Shown here: positions 14,419-21,778 of the stretch, in pieces
Layout of the letters: each line of letters opens with the position of its first letter
How positions within the stretch are numbered: position 1 is the first letter of the stretch
IMG/VR virus record: IMGVR_UViG_3300021962_004029
Location: 1 to 28,649 of that record
Source of the DNA: a virus
Direction: 5' to 3' (one strand)
Length of the DNA: 28,649 bases
Translations under genes and position numbers: made by a program
Notes under the pieces: model-generated
Told to the model about the DNA's origin: nothing
The model's database searches: none
Seen by the model: only the letters and a program-made list of their open reading frames with translations

Positions 14419-16318
14419 CATTTTATCTTTTTATTTCGGTCACGACGCCAACGTAACCTATTACAATGCTACTAAACAAACTTTTCGTGTTATAGAATTA
14501 GAAAGAGTCTTTAATCAAAAACATATGCATTTACAGCAAAGATCACTCAATGCTGGTAGTTCTACTGTAGCTGAAGGTACTGTAAGTCGTCATACTGCTT
14601 TAGGTATCATAAAAGAACAGTTAATTAAATACTGTGATTATAATCCTGATGAACCTTTAGAATGTGTAATTGCAGGTACCTGTAACGAAGCAGAAAGACC
14701 TATGATGTCTAATTTTAATACTTGGCCAGAAGCTCCTCGCTCAGAAGGTATCTGGGGACAAGTATTACATCCAGACTTACTATCTAAATATTTTAAATTT
14801 AATGATTGCATCATCGTATGCTCACATCATACAGCGCATGCTGCTTGTGGTTATTATCAATCTCCTTTTGATTATGCTTTTATACATAGCTTTGATGGAG
14901 GTGGTGATGATGGTGCTTGGAGAAACTTTACAGCAGATAGACTTTCAGGTGTTACTCATTTAACTACTACAGGTCGTAACATAGGACGTAAGTATAATGA
15001 ATTAGGCATGTGTATTGCTGATTTATATCCCTCTAGCTTTTTAAAAGTAGATCTACCAGGTAAGATTATGGGTTATTCTGCTTATGGTAAAGGAGAAGAG
15101 AATAAAGAATTAATTCAAGCTTTTGAAGATCTCTTCACACAACATACTACTTTAGGTAATATGGGGGAAGCTCTAGATATATGGAGACGTATCTGGAAAC
15201 ATTTTAAACATTGGCAACCCTATACAGAACGTATGGAAGACTTCTTTACTATGCGTTTACATAAAGTAAAAAATTGGAGTCCAACGCTACAAGGTGATTA
15301 TACTAATGATTTAGATACCCTAGGGGAATTAGTTGCGACTCAAGATTTAAAATCGAAAACAGAAATTACTTGGATGTTTAATCATGCTACTCAGAACAAA
15401 CATCATACTCGTGATATAGAATTACCTTTTCCTGAATCTGCTAAGTTTGCTCGAAATTTACAAATAGGTTTTGAGAATATGGTAGTAAAATATTTTCAAA
15501 GAAAAGACATACGCGACACTATAGCCTTTATGAGAGATAATGTAGTGATGACAGGTGGCTGCTCATTAAATGTATTATTAAATGAACGATTGAAAAATGA
15601 ATTTGGTCAAAAGTTAAATATCTATGTACCGCCTAATCCTGATGATCGTGGTTTATCTTTTGGTGCACTTAAATACTATTTAAGTCTCTATCATAATGAC
15701 CAAGGTAAAGTAAAACATTTACAATATGCAGGTATGCCCATTAGTGATGTACATAGAAGAGAGTCGAGACCTTATACTACTCCTACTCTTACTGATATAG
15801 TAGACTTATTAAAAGCAGGTAAGATTATAGGATTAATACAAGGCAACTATGAATTAGGCCCTAGAGCTTTAGGTAATCGATCTATCATTTGTGATCCTAA
15901 ATTTCCTGATATGAAAGATACACTTAATGCTAAAGTTAAATTTAGAGAATGGTTTAGACCTTTTGGTCCTATGACTACAGCTGAATTAGCTCCTAAATAT
16001 TTTAAATCTAAAACATTAGATAATTTAGAGTATATGAGTTTCGCAGTATTTACAAAAGAAGAATATAGAGATGAATTAAAAGCAGTGACTCATATAGATA
16101 ACACAGCTAGATTACAAGTAGTACATAAATCGGTGACTCCTTGGACTCATGAATTAATAACAGCCTTTGATGGTGTTTTATTGAACACTTCGTTCAATGT
16201 TCAAGGCAAACCTATCATAAATACTTTATATGACGCCTTCTCGGTGTTAGATAAAACAGGTTTGGATTATGTCTTATTAAGACATGCCGGTAAAATGTAT
16301 TTGTACGGAAAGGAATAA
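14411..16318 (+). CDS. TobZ/NodU/CmcH-family carbamoyltransferase
   Basis: This 635-residue enzyme moves a carbamoyl group from carbamoyl phosphate, through a carbamoyl-adenylate, to a hydroxyl. The N-terminal Kae1-like domain shows GHDANVTYY at 10-18, SHHTAHA at 138-144 (metal-binding His) and SFDGGGDDGAW at 160-170, followed by GGCSLN and NPDDRGLSFG. The C-terminal YrdC-like part contains ELGPRALGNRSI and NTSFNVQGKP. Cellular members act on antibiotics, Nod factors or sugars. In marine T4-like phages the acceptor is unknown; a sugar or modified nucleobase are candidates. It is sandwiched between two nuclease genes. Confidence 0.9.
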   Translation: MGNILSFYFGHDANVTYYNATKQTFRVIELERVFNQKHMHLQQRSLNAGSSTVAEGTVSRHTALGIIKEQLIKYCDYNPDEPLECVIAGTCNEAERPMMSNFNTWPEAPRSEGIWGQVLHPDLLSKYFKFNDCIIVCSHHTAHAACGYYQSPFDYAFIHSFDGGGDDGAWRNFTADRLSGVTHLTTTGRNIGRKYNELGMCIADLYPSSFLKVDLPGKIMGYSAYGKGEENKELIQAFEDLFTQHTTLGNMGEALDIWRRIWKHFKHWQPYTERMEDFFTMRLHKVKNWSPTLQGDYTNDLDTLGELVATQDLKSKTEITWMFNHATQNKHHTRDIELPFPESAKFARNLQIGFENMVVKYFQRKDIRDTIAFMRDNVVMTGGCSLNVLLNERLKNEFGQKLNIYVPPNPDDRGLSFGALKYYLSLYHNDQGKVKHLQYAGMPISDVHRRESRPYTTPTLTDIVDLLKAGKIIGLIQGNYELGPRALGNRSIICDPKFPDMKDTLNAKVKFREWFRPFGPMTTAELAPKYFKSKTLDNLEYMSFAVFTKEEYRDELKAVTHIDNTARLQVVHKSVTPWTHELITAFDGVLLNTSFNVQGKPIINTLYDAFSVLDKTGLDYVLLRHAGKMYLYGKE

Positions 16319-16319
16319 C

Positions 16320-16748
16320 ATGGACTACTCATATAAATGTAAAATAGTTAAAATAATAGATGGTGATACTGCAGACATAGATATCGATCTAGGTTTCGAC
16401 GTTTGGTTAAGAAATCAAAGAGTTCGATTTATGGGTATTGATACGCCCGAGTCTAGAACATCGAATAAAGAAGAAAAGGTATTTGGTTTATTAGCTAAAG
16501 ATTTTGTAAAAGGTTATTTGCCAACAGGTTCATCACAAACTCTATTAACATTCAAAGATGAAACAGGTAAGTTCGGTAGAATACTGGCTGACTTCTTAAT
16601 AGAGATTAATGGAGAACAAAAGAGATTAGTACAACATATGATTGATTCTCATATGGGTGTACCATACTTTGGACAATCAAAGAATGATATTGAAGATTTA
16701 CATTTAGCTAATCGTAAAATACTTATCGAGTCAGGATTGACAAAGTAA
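16320..16748 (+). CDS. Thermonuclease (staphylococcal nuclease-like)
   Basis: This 142-residue protein matches the staphylococcal nuclease fold: IIDGDTADIDID at 12-23, VRFMGIDTPES at 35-45 with Arg36, Asp41 and Glu44, and KFGRILADF with Arg87. These correspond to the Ca-binding and catalytic residues of the family. No signal peptide is present, so it probably acts in the infected cell on host DNA or RNA. I chose ATG 16320 because AAGGAA is at 16309-16314; the upstream ATG 16284 lies inside the carbamoyltransferase gene. Its last codons contain the next promoter's -35 box. Confidence 0.88.
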   Translation: MDYSYKCKIVKIIDGDTADIDIDLGFDVWLRNQRVRFMGIDTPESRTSNKEEKVFGLLAKDFVKGYLPTGSSQTLLTFKDETGKFGRILADFLIEINGEQKRLVQHMIDSHMGVPYFGQSKNDIEDLHLANRKILIESGLTK

Positions 16749-16765
16749 TAAATATCATATATAAT
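16737..16765 (+). promoter_or_regulatory. Consensus sigma70-type promoter before the DUF6433-like gene
   Basis: TTGACA at 16737-16742 and TATAAT at 16760-16765 have a perfect 17-base spacer. The expected start is about 16772, with GCGAGG before ATG 16789. A late-promoter-like AATAAATA at 16747-16754 lies within the spacer, so dual early and late use is possible. Confidence 0.85.
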
Positions 16766-16788
16766 ATATTATTGAAAGCGAGGTTATT

Positions 16789-17217
16789 ATGGCATATAAT
16801 ATAGTACTGCAAGTACATGAAGTGATAGCAAAAATAGTTGAAGGTAAAACCAAAAAAGAAAAGGTGGAATTGTTAAAGCAATATGAGAGTTGGCCTTTGA
16901 AAGACGTATTGAGATGTATCTATGATGATACTATTCAATTCCTGCTCCCAGGCGGTAAGCCACCTTATACACCTAATTTAGCGCAATCAGCACCATCATC
17001 CATTACTCGAAGACACAAAGACTTTAAATACTTTGTGAAAGGAGGCCCCGGTGTTAACATACAAGGATTTAAAAGAGAAAAGATGTTTATTGATTTATTA
17101 GAATCAGTACATCCGGACGAGGCGTTGCTACTTATTGATATGATGAATAAGAAAGCAATAACTGGGTTAACTAAAGCTACGGTAAAGGAGGCGTATCCGA
17201 ATCTCATAAGGGCGTAG
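16789..17217 (+). CDS. Conserved T4-like phage protein (DUF6433-like, 142 aa)
   Basis: This 142-residue protein begins with a helical part (VLQVHEVIAKIVEGKTKKEK, then LLKQYESWPLKDVLR). It continues with a Pro-rich loop (LLPGGKPPYTPNL) and ends with helices including HPDEALLLIDMMNKKAI. I recall this family as DUF6433 of T4-like myoviruses, function unknown. A consensus promoter makes it the first gene of its unit. Its TAG stop is the start of a GC-rich hairpin. Confidence 0.75.
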   Translation: MAYNIVLQVHEVIAKIVEGKTKKEKVELLKQYESWPLKDVLRCIYDDTIQFLLPGGKPPYTPNLAQSAPSSITRRHKDFKYFVKGGPGVNIQGFKREKMFIDLLESVHPDEALLLIDMMNKKAITGLTKATVKEAYPNLIRA

Positions 17218-17239
17218 GGGACTACACTATCTAGTCTCC
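17217..17239 (+). terminator. Hairpin at the stop codon, possible weak terminator
   Basis: GGGGACTA at 17217-17224 pairs with TAGTCTCC at 17232-17239 (one G-T pair) around CACTATC. The stem is stable, but the following bases TTCAAATATT are not a clean T-run, so termination would be partial. Confidence 0.45.
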
Positions 17240-17272
17240 TTCAAATATTAACTTTTAACAAAAGGAGATTGC

Positions 17273-17437
17273 ATGAGTCAATTAGAAAGGCTGAAGAAAG
17301 ACGTTAAGGAGCTAGATCATTATATCTACAAGTTAGCGAAAAAGAATAAGCCAGAATTAGCTCAAAAGATGATGAAGAAGCGTGATTTCCTACAACAACA
17401 TATAACAGAAGCTGCGGCTTCCTATAGAGGAGTGTGA
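17273..17437 (+). CDS. Small helical protein (54 aa)
   Basis: This 54-residue gene runs from ATG 17273, with AAAGGAG at 17261-17267, to TGA 17435-17437. The protein reads as two charged helices (SQLERLKKDVKELDHYIYKL and ELAQKMMKKRDFLQQHI), a likely helical hairpin. It resembles small phage proteins of unknown role. It stands alone between two hairpins, so its expression level may differ from its neighbours. Confidence 0.75.
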   Translation: MSQLERLKKDVKELDHYIYKLAKKNKPELAQKMMKKRDFLQQHITEAAASYRGV

Positions 17438-17450
17438 TCCAATATCTAGG

Positions 17451-17480
17451 AAGGGGCTTTCTGTAATAAGTTAGCCCCTT
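17451..17480 (+). terminator. Hairpin with 8-bp GC-rich stem, probable terminator
   Basis: AAGGGGCT at 17451-17458 pairs with AGCCCCTT at 17473-17480 across a 14-base loop, followed by ACTTAATTTACATT. The tail is T-rich but interrupted. It probably ends or weakens transcription between the 54-residue gene and the next gene. Confidence 0.55.
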
Positions 17481-17494
17481 ACTTAATTTACATT

Positions 17495-17725
17495 ATGCCA
17501 TTTTACGATATAAAAAATAATGCAACAGGTGAGATAGAAGAAGTGTTTCTATCCATTAAAGCTATGGAAGAAAAAATAGCCGATGGTAAGTATTCAGTAG
17601 TAATTGGTACTCCATCAACTATAACACATACAGGTAACATAATTAATAAAACAAGTCAGGGATGGCAAGATCATTTAAAAAGAATCAAGAAGAAGTCCGG
17701 TCGCAACAACACCATAAAGACGTAG
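17495..17725 (+). CDS. FmdB-like small phage protein without the zinc cysteines (76 aa)
   Basis: This 76-residue protein begins MPFYDIKNNATGEIEEVFLS and continues through MEEKIADGK and a GWQDHLKRIKKKSGRNNT tail. It is laid out like FmdB-type zinc-ribbon regulators (start, KExxE-type middle, basic end) but has no cysteine. Cys-less versions are common beside phoH in marine T4-like phages, as I recall. Its last 64 bases overlap the PhoH frame. No strong binding site precedes ATG 17495. Confidence 0.65.
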   Translation: MPFYDIKNNATGEIEEVFLSIKAMEEKIADGKYSVVIGTPSTITHTGNIINKTSQGWQDHLKRIKKKSGRNNTIKT

Positions 17726-18423
17726 ATAGAAGAAGATCGCGTACACCTAATCTTAGGTTAGATGATTTGATTACTATTGATCCTATGACTAAGGCGCAGG
17801 CGGAAGCTTTTGCTGAGTGGAAGAATAATAACCATTTAATATTATCTGGCGCAGCGGGTACCGGTAAAACATTTATTGCTTTGTATCTTGCACTTGAAAC
17901 GATTTTAGATCGTAGTAGCTTTCAGAAAAAGATTTACATAGTTAGATCTATAGTACCTACTCGAGAGATAGGTTTTCTTCCTGGTACTATAGATGAAAAG
18001 TTAGAAGCTTACAAAGCTCCTTATATAGGTATCTGCGCAGAACTATTTGAAGATAGAGATGCTTATAATAACCTAGTTGAGCAAAATCGTATAGAATTTT
18101 TATCGACTTCGTTTATACGTGGTACTACTATGGACGATGCTATTATTATAGTAGACGAATGTCAGAATCTTAATTTTCATGAATTAGATTCTATTGTAAC
18201 ACGATGTGGTAAAAATACACGTATTATATTAAGTGGAGATTACTATCAATCAGACTTTACTCGTAATGCAGATAAAACTGGTATATTAGAATTTCTTAAT
18301 ATCTTCGAACAAATAAAAGATGTTTGCCATATACAATTTATTTGGTCAGATATAGTAAGAAGTGATTTCGTAAGAGAATATATAATGACTAAAGAATTAA
18401 TTAGGAGAAACAATGGATCTTAA
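17662..18423 (+). CDS. phoH: PhoH-like P-loop ATPase
   Basis: This 253-residue protein has Walker A GAAGTGKT at 63-70 and Walker B IIIVDE at 161-166, with VRSIVPTREIGFLPG at 94-108 and ILSGDYYQSD further on, the PhoH family pattern. An N-terminal basic tail (RRRSRTPNLRLDDL) is typical of phage copies. PhoH-type proteins are linked to RNA-related ATPase/helicase activity and, in bacteria, phosphate starvation; the phage role is not settled. I kept ATG 17662 although it overlaps the upstream gene by 64 bases. It overlaps the rubrerythrin gene by 11 bases. Confidence 0.92.
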   Translation: MARSFKKNQEEVRSQQHHKDVDRRRSRTPNLRLDDLITIDPMTKAQAEAFAEWKNNNHLILSGAAGTGKTFIALYLALETILDRSSFQKKIYIVRSIVPTREIGFLPGTIDEKLEAYKAPYIGICAELFEDRDAYNNLVEQNRIEFLSTSFIRGTTMDDAIIIVDECQNLNFHELDSIVTRCGKNTRIILSGDYYQSDFTRNADKTGILEFLNIFEQIKDVCHIQFIWSDIVRSDFVREYIMTKELIRRNNGS

Positions 18424-18841
18424 AGGATCAAAAACAGAACAATGCTTGAAAGACGCCTTTGCTGGCGAATCGATGGCTAATAGAAGATATCTCTATTTTG
18501 CTAACCAATGTGATGTATTAGGTGCCGCTGATATAGCCTCTGTATTTAGAGCTACTGCAGAAGGTGAAACCGGACATGCACATGGGCATATGGAATATCT
18601 AATAGAAATGGGGGTAGGTGATCCCGGAACGAGTTTACCTGCTAAAACAGTACCGGAAATGTTAGCAAGTGCTATCTCAGGAGAAATACATGAATATACA
18701 GATATGTATCCAGGTATGGCTAAAGTGGCTAGGGAAGAAGGTTTTGACGAAATCGCAGATTGGTTTGAAACACTTGCCAAAGCAGAACGATCACATGCTA
18801 ACAAATTCCAAAAAACATTGGACGGATATACAAATGAATAG
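18413..18841 (+). CDS. Rubrerythrin without rubredoxin domain
   Basis: This 142-residue protein is a ferritin-like four-helix diiron protein. Candidate ligands match rubrerythrin: Glu19, Glu52, His55 (GETGHAHGH), Glu91, Glu94 (GEIHEY), Glu125 and His128 (AERSHA). Classic rubrerythrin has about 190 residues with a C-terminal rubredoxin domain; no CxxC pair is present here, so electrons must come from another donor. Likely activity is peroxide or oxygen reduction in the cytoplasm; another ferritin-like activity is possible. AGGAG lies before ATG 18413. It overlaps phoH by 11 bases and the lysozyme gene by 8. Confidence 0.88.
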   Translation: MDLKGSKTEQCLKDAFAGESMANRRYLYFANQCDVLGAADIASVFRATAEGETGHAHGHMEYLIEMGVGDPGTSLPAKTVPEMLASAISGEIHEYTDMYPGMAKVAREEGFDEIADWFETLAKAERSHANKFQKTLDGYTNE

Positions 18842-19274
18842 AGAAGCAGTATACGAACAATTAAAAATAGATGAAGGTGTAGTGTATGAGATTTATCTTG
18901 ACCACCTTGGTTATCCTACGTTTGGCGTTGGTCATCTTATTACCGATGCCGATGAAGAATCAGGGAAACCAGTTGGTACCGCAGTCAGCGAGGAGCGTGT
19001 TAAGAAATGTTTTGAAAGAGACTTAACTACAGCTATCGGTGAATGTCAAGCCTTATACGAAGACTTTGATACTTGGCCTGATGAAGTGCAACAAGTATTA
19101 GTAAACATGATGTTTAATATGGGTCGCACTAGACTATCTGGATTTAAAAACTTCAAAGCAGCTTTAGATGCTAAAGACTGGAAGAAGGCAGCAGTAGAAG
19201 GCAGAGACTCTAAATGGTACAAACAAGTTACCAATAGAGCAGAAAGATTAATGAAACGATTAGAAGTAGTATGA
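18834..19274 (+). CDS. T4-type lysozyme (endolysin, GH24)
   Basis: This 146-residue protein cleaves the glycan strands of peptidoglycan at lysis. The catalytic triad of T4 lysozyme (Glu11, Asp20, Thr26) appears with a constant +3 offset as Glu14 (IDEG), Asp23 (YLD) and Thr29 (PTFGVGH). The C-terminal half has [17 protein letters not shown] and [12 protein letters not shown]. It is a little shorter than T4 lysozyme (164) and has no signal peptide, so a holin is needed. I chose ATG 18834, in frame with a longer frame that would run through the rubrerythrin gene. No clear holin lies beside it. Confidence 0.92.
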   Translation: MNREAVYEQLKIDEGVVYEIYLDHLGYPTFGVGHLITDADEESGKPVGTAVSEERVKKCFERDLTTAIGECQALYEDFDTWPDEVQQVLVNMMFNMGRTRLSGFKNFKAALDAKDWKKAAVEGRDSKWYKQVTNRAERLMKRLEVV

Positions 19275-19471
19275 GACGTAAAATCATTGAAACTCTAATT
19301 AAGCATTTTGAAGCTTGTATTGAAAAACATAAGCTGAACATTGAAATTTATCTTGAGAAGGGCGTAGGTGTTGCAGAACATCCTGACATTATGGGCTCCA
19401 TTGAAGGAGAACTAGCACGCATGGCTGAGTATCAAGATAAAATAGATATGTTGAATACTTACTTTAAATAA
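19271..19471 (+). CDS. Small conserved phage protein (66 aa)
   Basis: This 66-residue protein reads IETLIKHFEACIEKHKLNIE, then GVGVAEHPDIMGSIEGELARM and a final short helix. I know the GVAEHPD pattern from small cyanophage proteins of unknown function. It overlaps the lysozyme stop as ATGA and is followed by a promoter, so it ends this unit. Confidence 0.7.
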   Translation: MRRKIIETLIKHFEACIEKHKLNIEIYLEKGVGVAEHPDIMGSIEGELARMAEYQDKIDMLNTYFK

Positions 19472-19474
19472 AGC

Positions 19475-19503
19475 TTGACATTAATCTTTAAAACCGTTAT
19501 AAT
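19475..19503 (+). promoter_or_regulatory. Consensus sigma70-type promoter giving a leaderless message
   Basis: TTGACA at 19475-19480 and TATAAT at 19498-19503 have a 17-base spacer, the third perfect match in the window. The predicted start, seven bases past the -10 box, is 19510, the A of the next gene's ATG. Confidence 0.85.
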
Positions 19504-19509
19504 TATTTC

Positions 19510-20088
19510 ATGAATGTAATATTAGTTGACGCAGACGGTGTATTGTTAAGTTGGAGAGATTCTTTCTTTCGCTTTATGGCAAGGAAAGGCTACTCTGATT
19601 TCGACCCATCTTTTTATAAAATACATGAAAGCTATGGTATAACAAAATCCAAAGCAGATGAATTAGTGCAAACCTTTAATGAATCTGCTTATATGTTAAC
19701 ACTATCTCCTTTTAAAGATGCTGTTAAATATGTAAAAAAGCTACATGATGAGCATGGTTATAAGTTTCATGTCATTACTTCACAGACTAGTTTAGATCAA
19801 GCTAAACGTCTTCGTGTAATGAATTTAATCAATACCTTTGGTGATGTCTTTGAAGGCTTTACTATATTAGGTACTGGTGATGATAAAGACCGAACACTAA
19901 CACGTTGGAAAGACTCTGGCCTCTGGTGGATTGAAGATAAAGTAGATAATGCACAAGCTGGATTAGATGTTGGTTTACAACCTATAGTGATGGCTCATGA
20001 TTACAATAGTATCGAACAAATGAGTAAAGGTATGACTTATTGTGCCAAGTGGCGTGATGTGTATGCAACTATAACTGGAGAATTTTAA
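19510..20088 (+). CDS. HAD-family 5'(3')-nucleotidase-like phosphatase
   Basis: This 192-residue protein has motif I VDADGVLL with Asp7 and Asp9, motif II VITSQ at 88-92, a basic motif III near KDRTLTRWK and motif IV WIEDKVDNA at 140-148. The layout, with a small helical cap after motif I, fits deoxyribonucleotidase-type HAD enzymes. Likely substrates are nucleoside monophosphates; a sugar phosphatase such as a Kdo-8-phosphatase is less likely. The ATG is only six bases after the -10 box with no ribosome binding site, and no later start preserves motif I, so translation is probably leaderless. Confidence 0.8.
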   Translation: MNVILVDADGVLLSWRDSFFRFMARKGYSDFDPSFYKIHESYGITKSKADELVQTFNESAYMLTLSPFKDAVKYVKKLHDEHGYKFHVITSQTSLDQAKRLRVMNLINTFGDVFEGFTILGTGDDKDRTLTRWKDSGLWWIEDKVDNAQAGLDVGLQPIVMAHDYNSIEQMSKGMTYCAKWRDVYATITGEF

Positions 20089-20327
20089 TGAACGGTAAAA
20101 AAGCTAAACAATTTAGAAAACTTACTAAAGAAGCTATGATAGTAGTTTCTAAAGAAAATGAGAAAGATGTGGTACCTTGGTGCGCTTACTATGAAAAGAA
20201 AAATAGTAATGCTCTTGGCGGTCCAGCTTTAAGTTCCGTTGCATTAATGCCAGGTTGCGGTAAGATGGTTTATCGTAAAATGAAAGAAGATTTTAAGAAA
20301 CTAAGAAGAGGAGAACTACGTGTCTAA
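20088..20327 (+). CDS. Small basic phage protein (79 aa)
   Basis: I do not recognise this 79-residue Lys-rich protein beyond a general likeness to small cyanophage proteins (MNGKKAKQFRKLTKEA, then VALMPGCGKMVYRKMK). Cys32 and Cys57 are the only cysteines. It starts on the last base of the upstream stop and overlaps the next gene by 8 bases, so it is translated in series. Function is unknown. Confidence 0.6.
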   Translation: MNGKKAKQFRKLTKEAMIVVSKENEKDVVPWCAYYEKKNSNALGGPALSSVALMPGCGKMVYRKMKEDFKKLRRGELRV

Positions 20328-20568
20328 TATTGAAAATGTATTAACTAATTTATCTGAACGTGAAGTAACAGTAGAGTTTACTAAAAAGAAAGATGGTTTA
20401 CTAAGAACCATGAGATGTACTACTAATCCAAAGATGATTCCAGTAGAGAAACATCCTAAGACTACTTCTGAAATTAAAGCAGGTTTGTATAAAGTCTTTG
20501 ATTTAGATTTAAATGAATGGCGATCATTTAATCTTGACACAGTTATTCGCGCATGGGCTTTTGAATAA
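20320..20568 (+). CDS. Small SH3-like beta-barrel phage protein (DUF2693-like, 82 aa)
   Basis: This 82-residue protein reads VTVEFTKKKDGLLRTMRC, then LYKVFDLDLNEWRSFNLDTV. This is the pattern of a small beta-barrel family in phages that I recall as DUF2693. It probably binds nucleic acid or protein, but that is not shown. The start is GTG 20320, with AAGAGGAG at 20306-20313. The next gene starts on its last base. Confidence 0.7.
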   Translation: MSNIENVLTNLSEREVTVEFTKKKDGLLRTMRCTTNPKMIPVEKHPKTTSEIKAGLYKVFDLDLNEWRSFNLDTVIRAWAFE

Positions 20569-20993
20569 TGTTAGGGTATTTAAAAATGTTACCTATTCTT
20601 ATTGCATTAGCAGGCGTAGGGTTTATGGGGCATTTGTTTATTGTTAATAACTTAGAGAGTAGAGTGAATGTATTACAAACTCAAGCTGATCAATTAAGAG
20701 CAGAGAATGTAGCATTTCAAACAGCGCAAGCTACTAATCTAGCTACTATACAAAGTTTACAAAACAATCTACAACAACAGATTCAACAAATTACTGGTCT
20801 ACAAACTAGTATGAGTCAATTAGAAGCTGAGAAGAATGAGTATCTAAAAATATTTAGAGAACATGATTTACAACGATTAGCTTTAGCAAGACCCGGTTTG
20901 ATTGAACCTAGAATTAATAATGGAACTGACGAAGTATTTAGGAGTATCGAAAGAGACTCACAAGAGATACAAGCAGCTAATGGAGAAGAATAA
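20568..20993 (+). CDS. Inner-membrane spanin (Rz-like)
   Basis: This 141-residue protein has one N-terminal transmembrane helix at about 7-27 and then a Gln/Leu-rich coiled coil from about 30 to 100 in the periplasm. The C-terminal LARPGLIEPRINNGTDEVF is typical of phage i-spanins. With the lipoprotein at 21177 it would bridge the periplasm and fuse the membranes in the last step of lysis. It starts on the upstream stop (TAATG), as does the next gene on its own stop. The fold call rests on layout, because spanins diverge strongly. Confidence 0.75.
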   Translation: MLGYLKMLPILIALAGVGFMGHLFIVNNLESRVNVLQTQADQLRAENVAFQTAQATNLATIQSLQNNLQQQIQQITGLQTSMSQLEAEKNEYLKIFREHDLQRLALARPGLIEPRINNGTDEVFRSIERDSQEIQAANGEE

Positions 20994-21202
20994 TGCCGTA
21001 CGTAGAACAATGTGGAGTAAACACTATTAAACAACAACTAGAACAATGGAAAGGTGTGATGCATGATCCTTACATTGATGGTTTTAATGGTTACGGTTGT
21101 AAACAAAAGATTAAACAAGTATTAGTAGCGGCACAACAAGCTTTAGTAAACGCACCTACTTATGCAGGAGAAGAACATGAAGATCCTATTACTACTGAGT
21201 AG
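20993..21202 (+). CDS. Small conserved protein between the spanin genes (69 aa)
   Basis: This 69-residue soluble protein (MPYVEQCGVNTIKQQLEQWK, then GFNGYGCKQKIKQVL) is related to small cyanophage proteins of unknown function. It sits between the inner and outer spanin genes, starting on the stop of the first and overlapping the start of the second by 26 bases. A lysis role is suggested only by position. Confidence 0.65.
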   Translation: MPYVEQCGVNTIKQQLEQWKGVMHDPYIDGFNGYGCKQKIKQVLVAAQQALVNAPTYAGEEHEDPITTE

Positions 21203-21596
21203 TTTAGTTATTACAGGCTGTTCTTTTCTACCTACTAAACCAGTACCTTATACACCTCCAGTCATTACTACTGTGACTGAACAAGTACGAGTACCTATTT
21301 ACCAACCTCCTTTACCCGCTGCTATTCAATTAGAGAATGTAAGATGGTTTGTGATTACTAAAGATAATCTAGAAGCTAAGATTGCTGAAATAGAAAGTAT
21401 TATAGGTAACGACTTTGTAGTCTTTGCTATGACACCGCAAAGCTATGAGAATATGGCTTACAATATGCAAGAGTTACGAAGATACGTATTACAACAAAAA
21501 GAAGTAATTCTCTATTATAGAGCAGCTACACAAGATGATGATGGTACTACAGCAGAAGATTGGTTAGAGAAAAACGAGGCATTGCAACAACAGTGA
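21177..21596 (+). CDS. Outer-membrane spanin lipoprotein (Rz1-like)
   Basis: This 139-residue protein has a lipoprotein signal: a Lys at position 2, a leucine-rich core and lipobox VITGC with the acylated Cys at about 14. A Pro-rich linker follows (TKPVPYTPP, QPPLP), usual for o-spanins. The rest (ENVRWFVITKDNLEAKIAEI, then NMQELRRYVLQQKEVIL) is helical. I chose ATG 21177, six bases after GGAG, because it gives a clean signal peptide; the in-frame ATG 21162 adds EKN before it. It pairs with the i-spanin at 20568. Confidence 0.78.
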   Translation: MKILLLLSSLVITGCSFLPTKPVPYTPPVITTVTEQVRVPIYQPPLPAAIQLENVRWFVITKDNLEAKIAEIESIIGNDFVVFAMTPQSYENMAYNMQELRRYVLQQKEVILYYRAATQDDDGTTAEDWLEKNEALQQQ

Positions 21597-21778
21597 GACG
21601 TGGTCATTTAGCTAGACAAGATAGAGAGGCTATCATAGAAAAAGGTACCAACACTAAATTTGAAGTCATACTAAAGAAAGGAGCTAGTGTCATAGAACAA
21701 AGAGGTTGTGCTACTATGGTAGAAGCATCTACAGTAGCGGAAAATTGGATTAATCAATGGGGTGAATTTAATGTCTAA
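21593..21778 (+). CDS. Small phage protein with AEN-x4-WG end (61 aa)
   Basis: I do not recognise this 61-residue protein. It reads FEVILKKGASVIEQRGC, then STVAENWINQWGEF, a short beta sheet with one helix. The end resembles that of the next protein (AENFVMKWGKW), hinting at a shared ancestor. I chose GTG 21593, overlapping the spanin stop as GTGA; a TTG at 21560 is the only longer option. Confidence 0.55.
   Translation: MRRGHLARQDREAIIEKGTNTKFEVILKKGASVIEQRGCATMVEASTVAENWINQWGEFNV

Noticed and set aside
16284-16319. Upstream ATG for the thermonuclease
   Set aside because: It lies within the carbamoyltransferase frame and adds 12 residues outside the fold; ATG 16320 follows AAGGAA.
18669-18833. 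Longer lysozyme frame starting inside the rubrerythrin gene
   Set aside because: ATG 18834 gives the T4 lysozyme-like start with catalytic residues at the right distance; the extension overlaps rubrerythrin by over 170 bases.
19510-20088. HAD enzyme as the Kdo-8-phosphate phosphatase that would complete a KdsA pathway
   Set aside because: Layout after motif I fits nucleotidases better than capless KdsC-type enzymes; left as a remote alternative.
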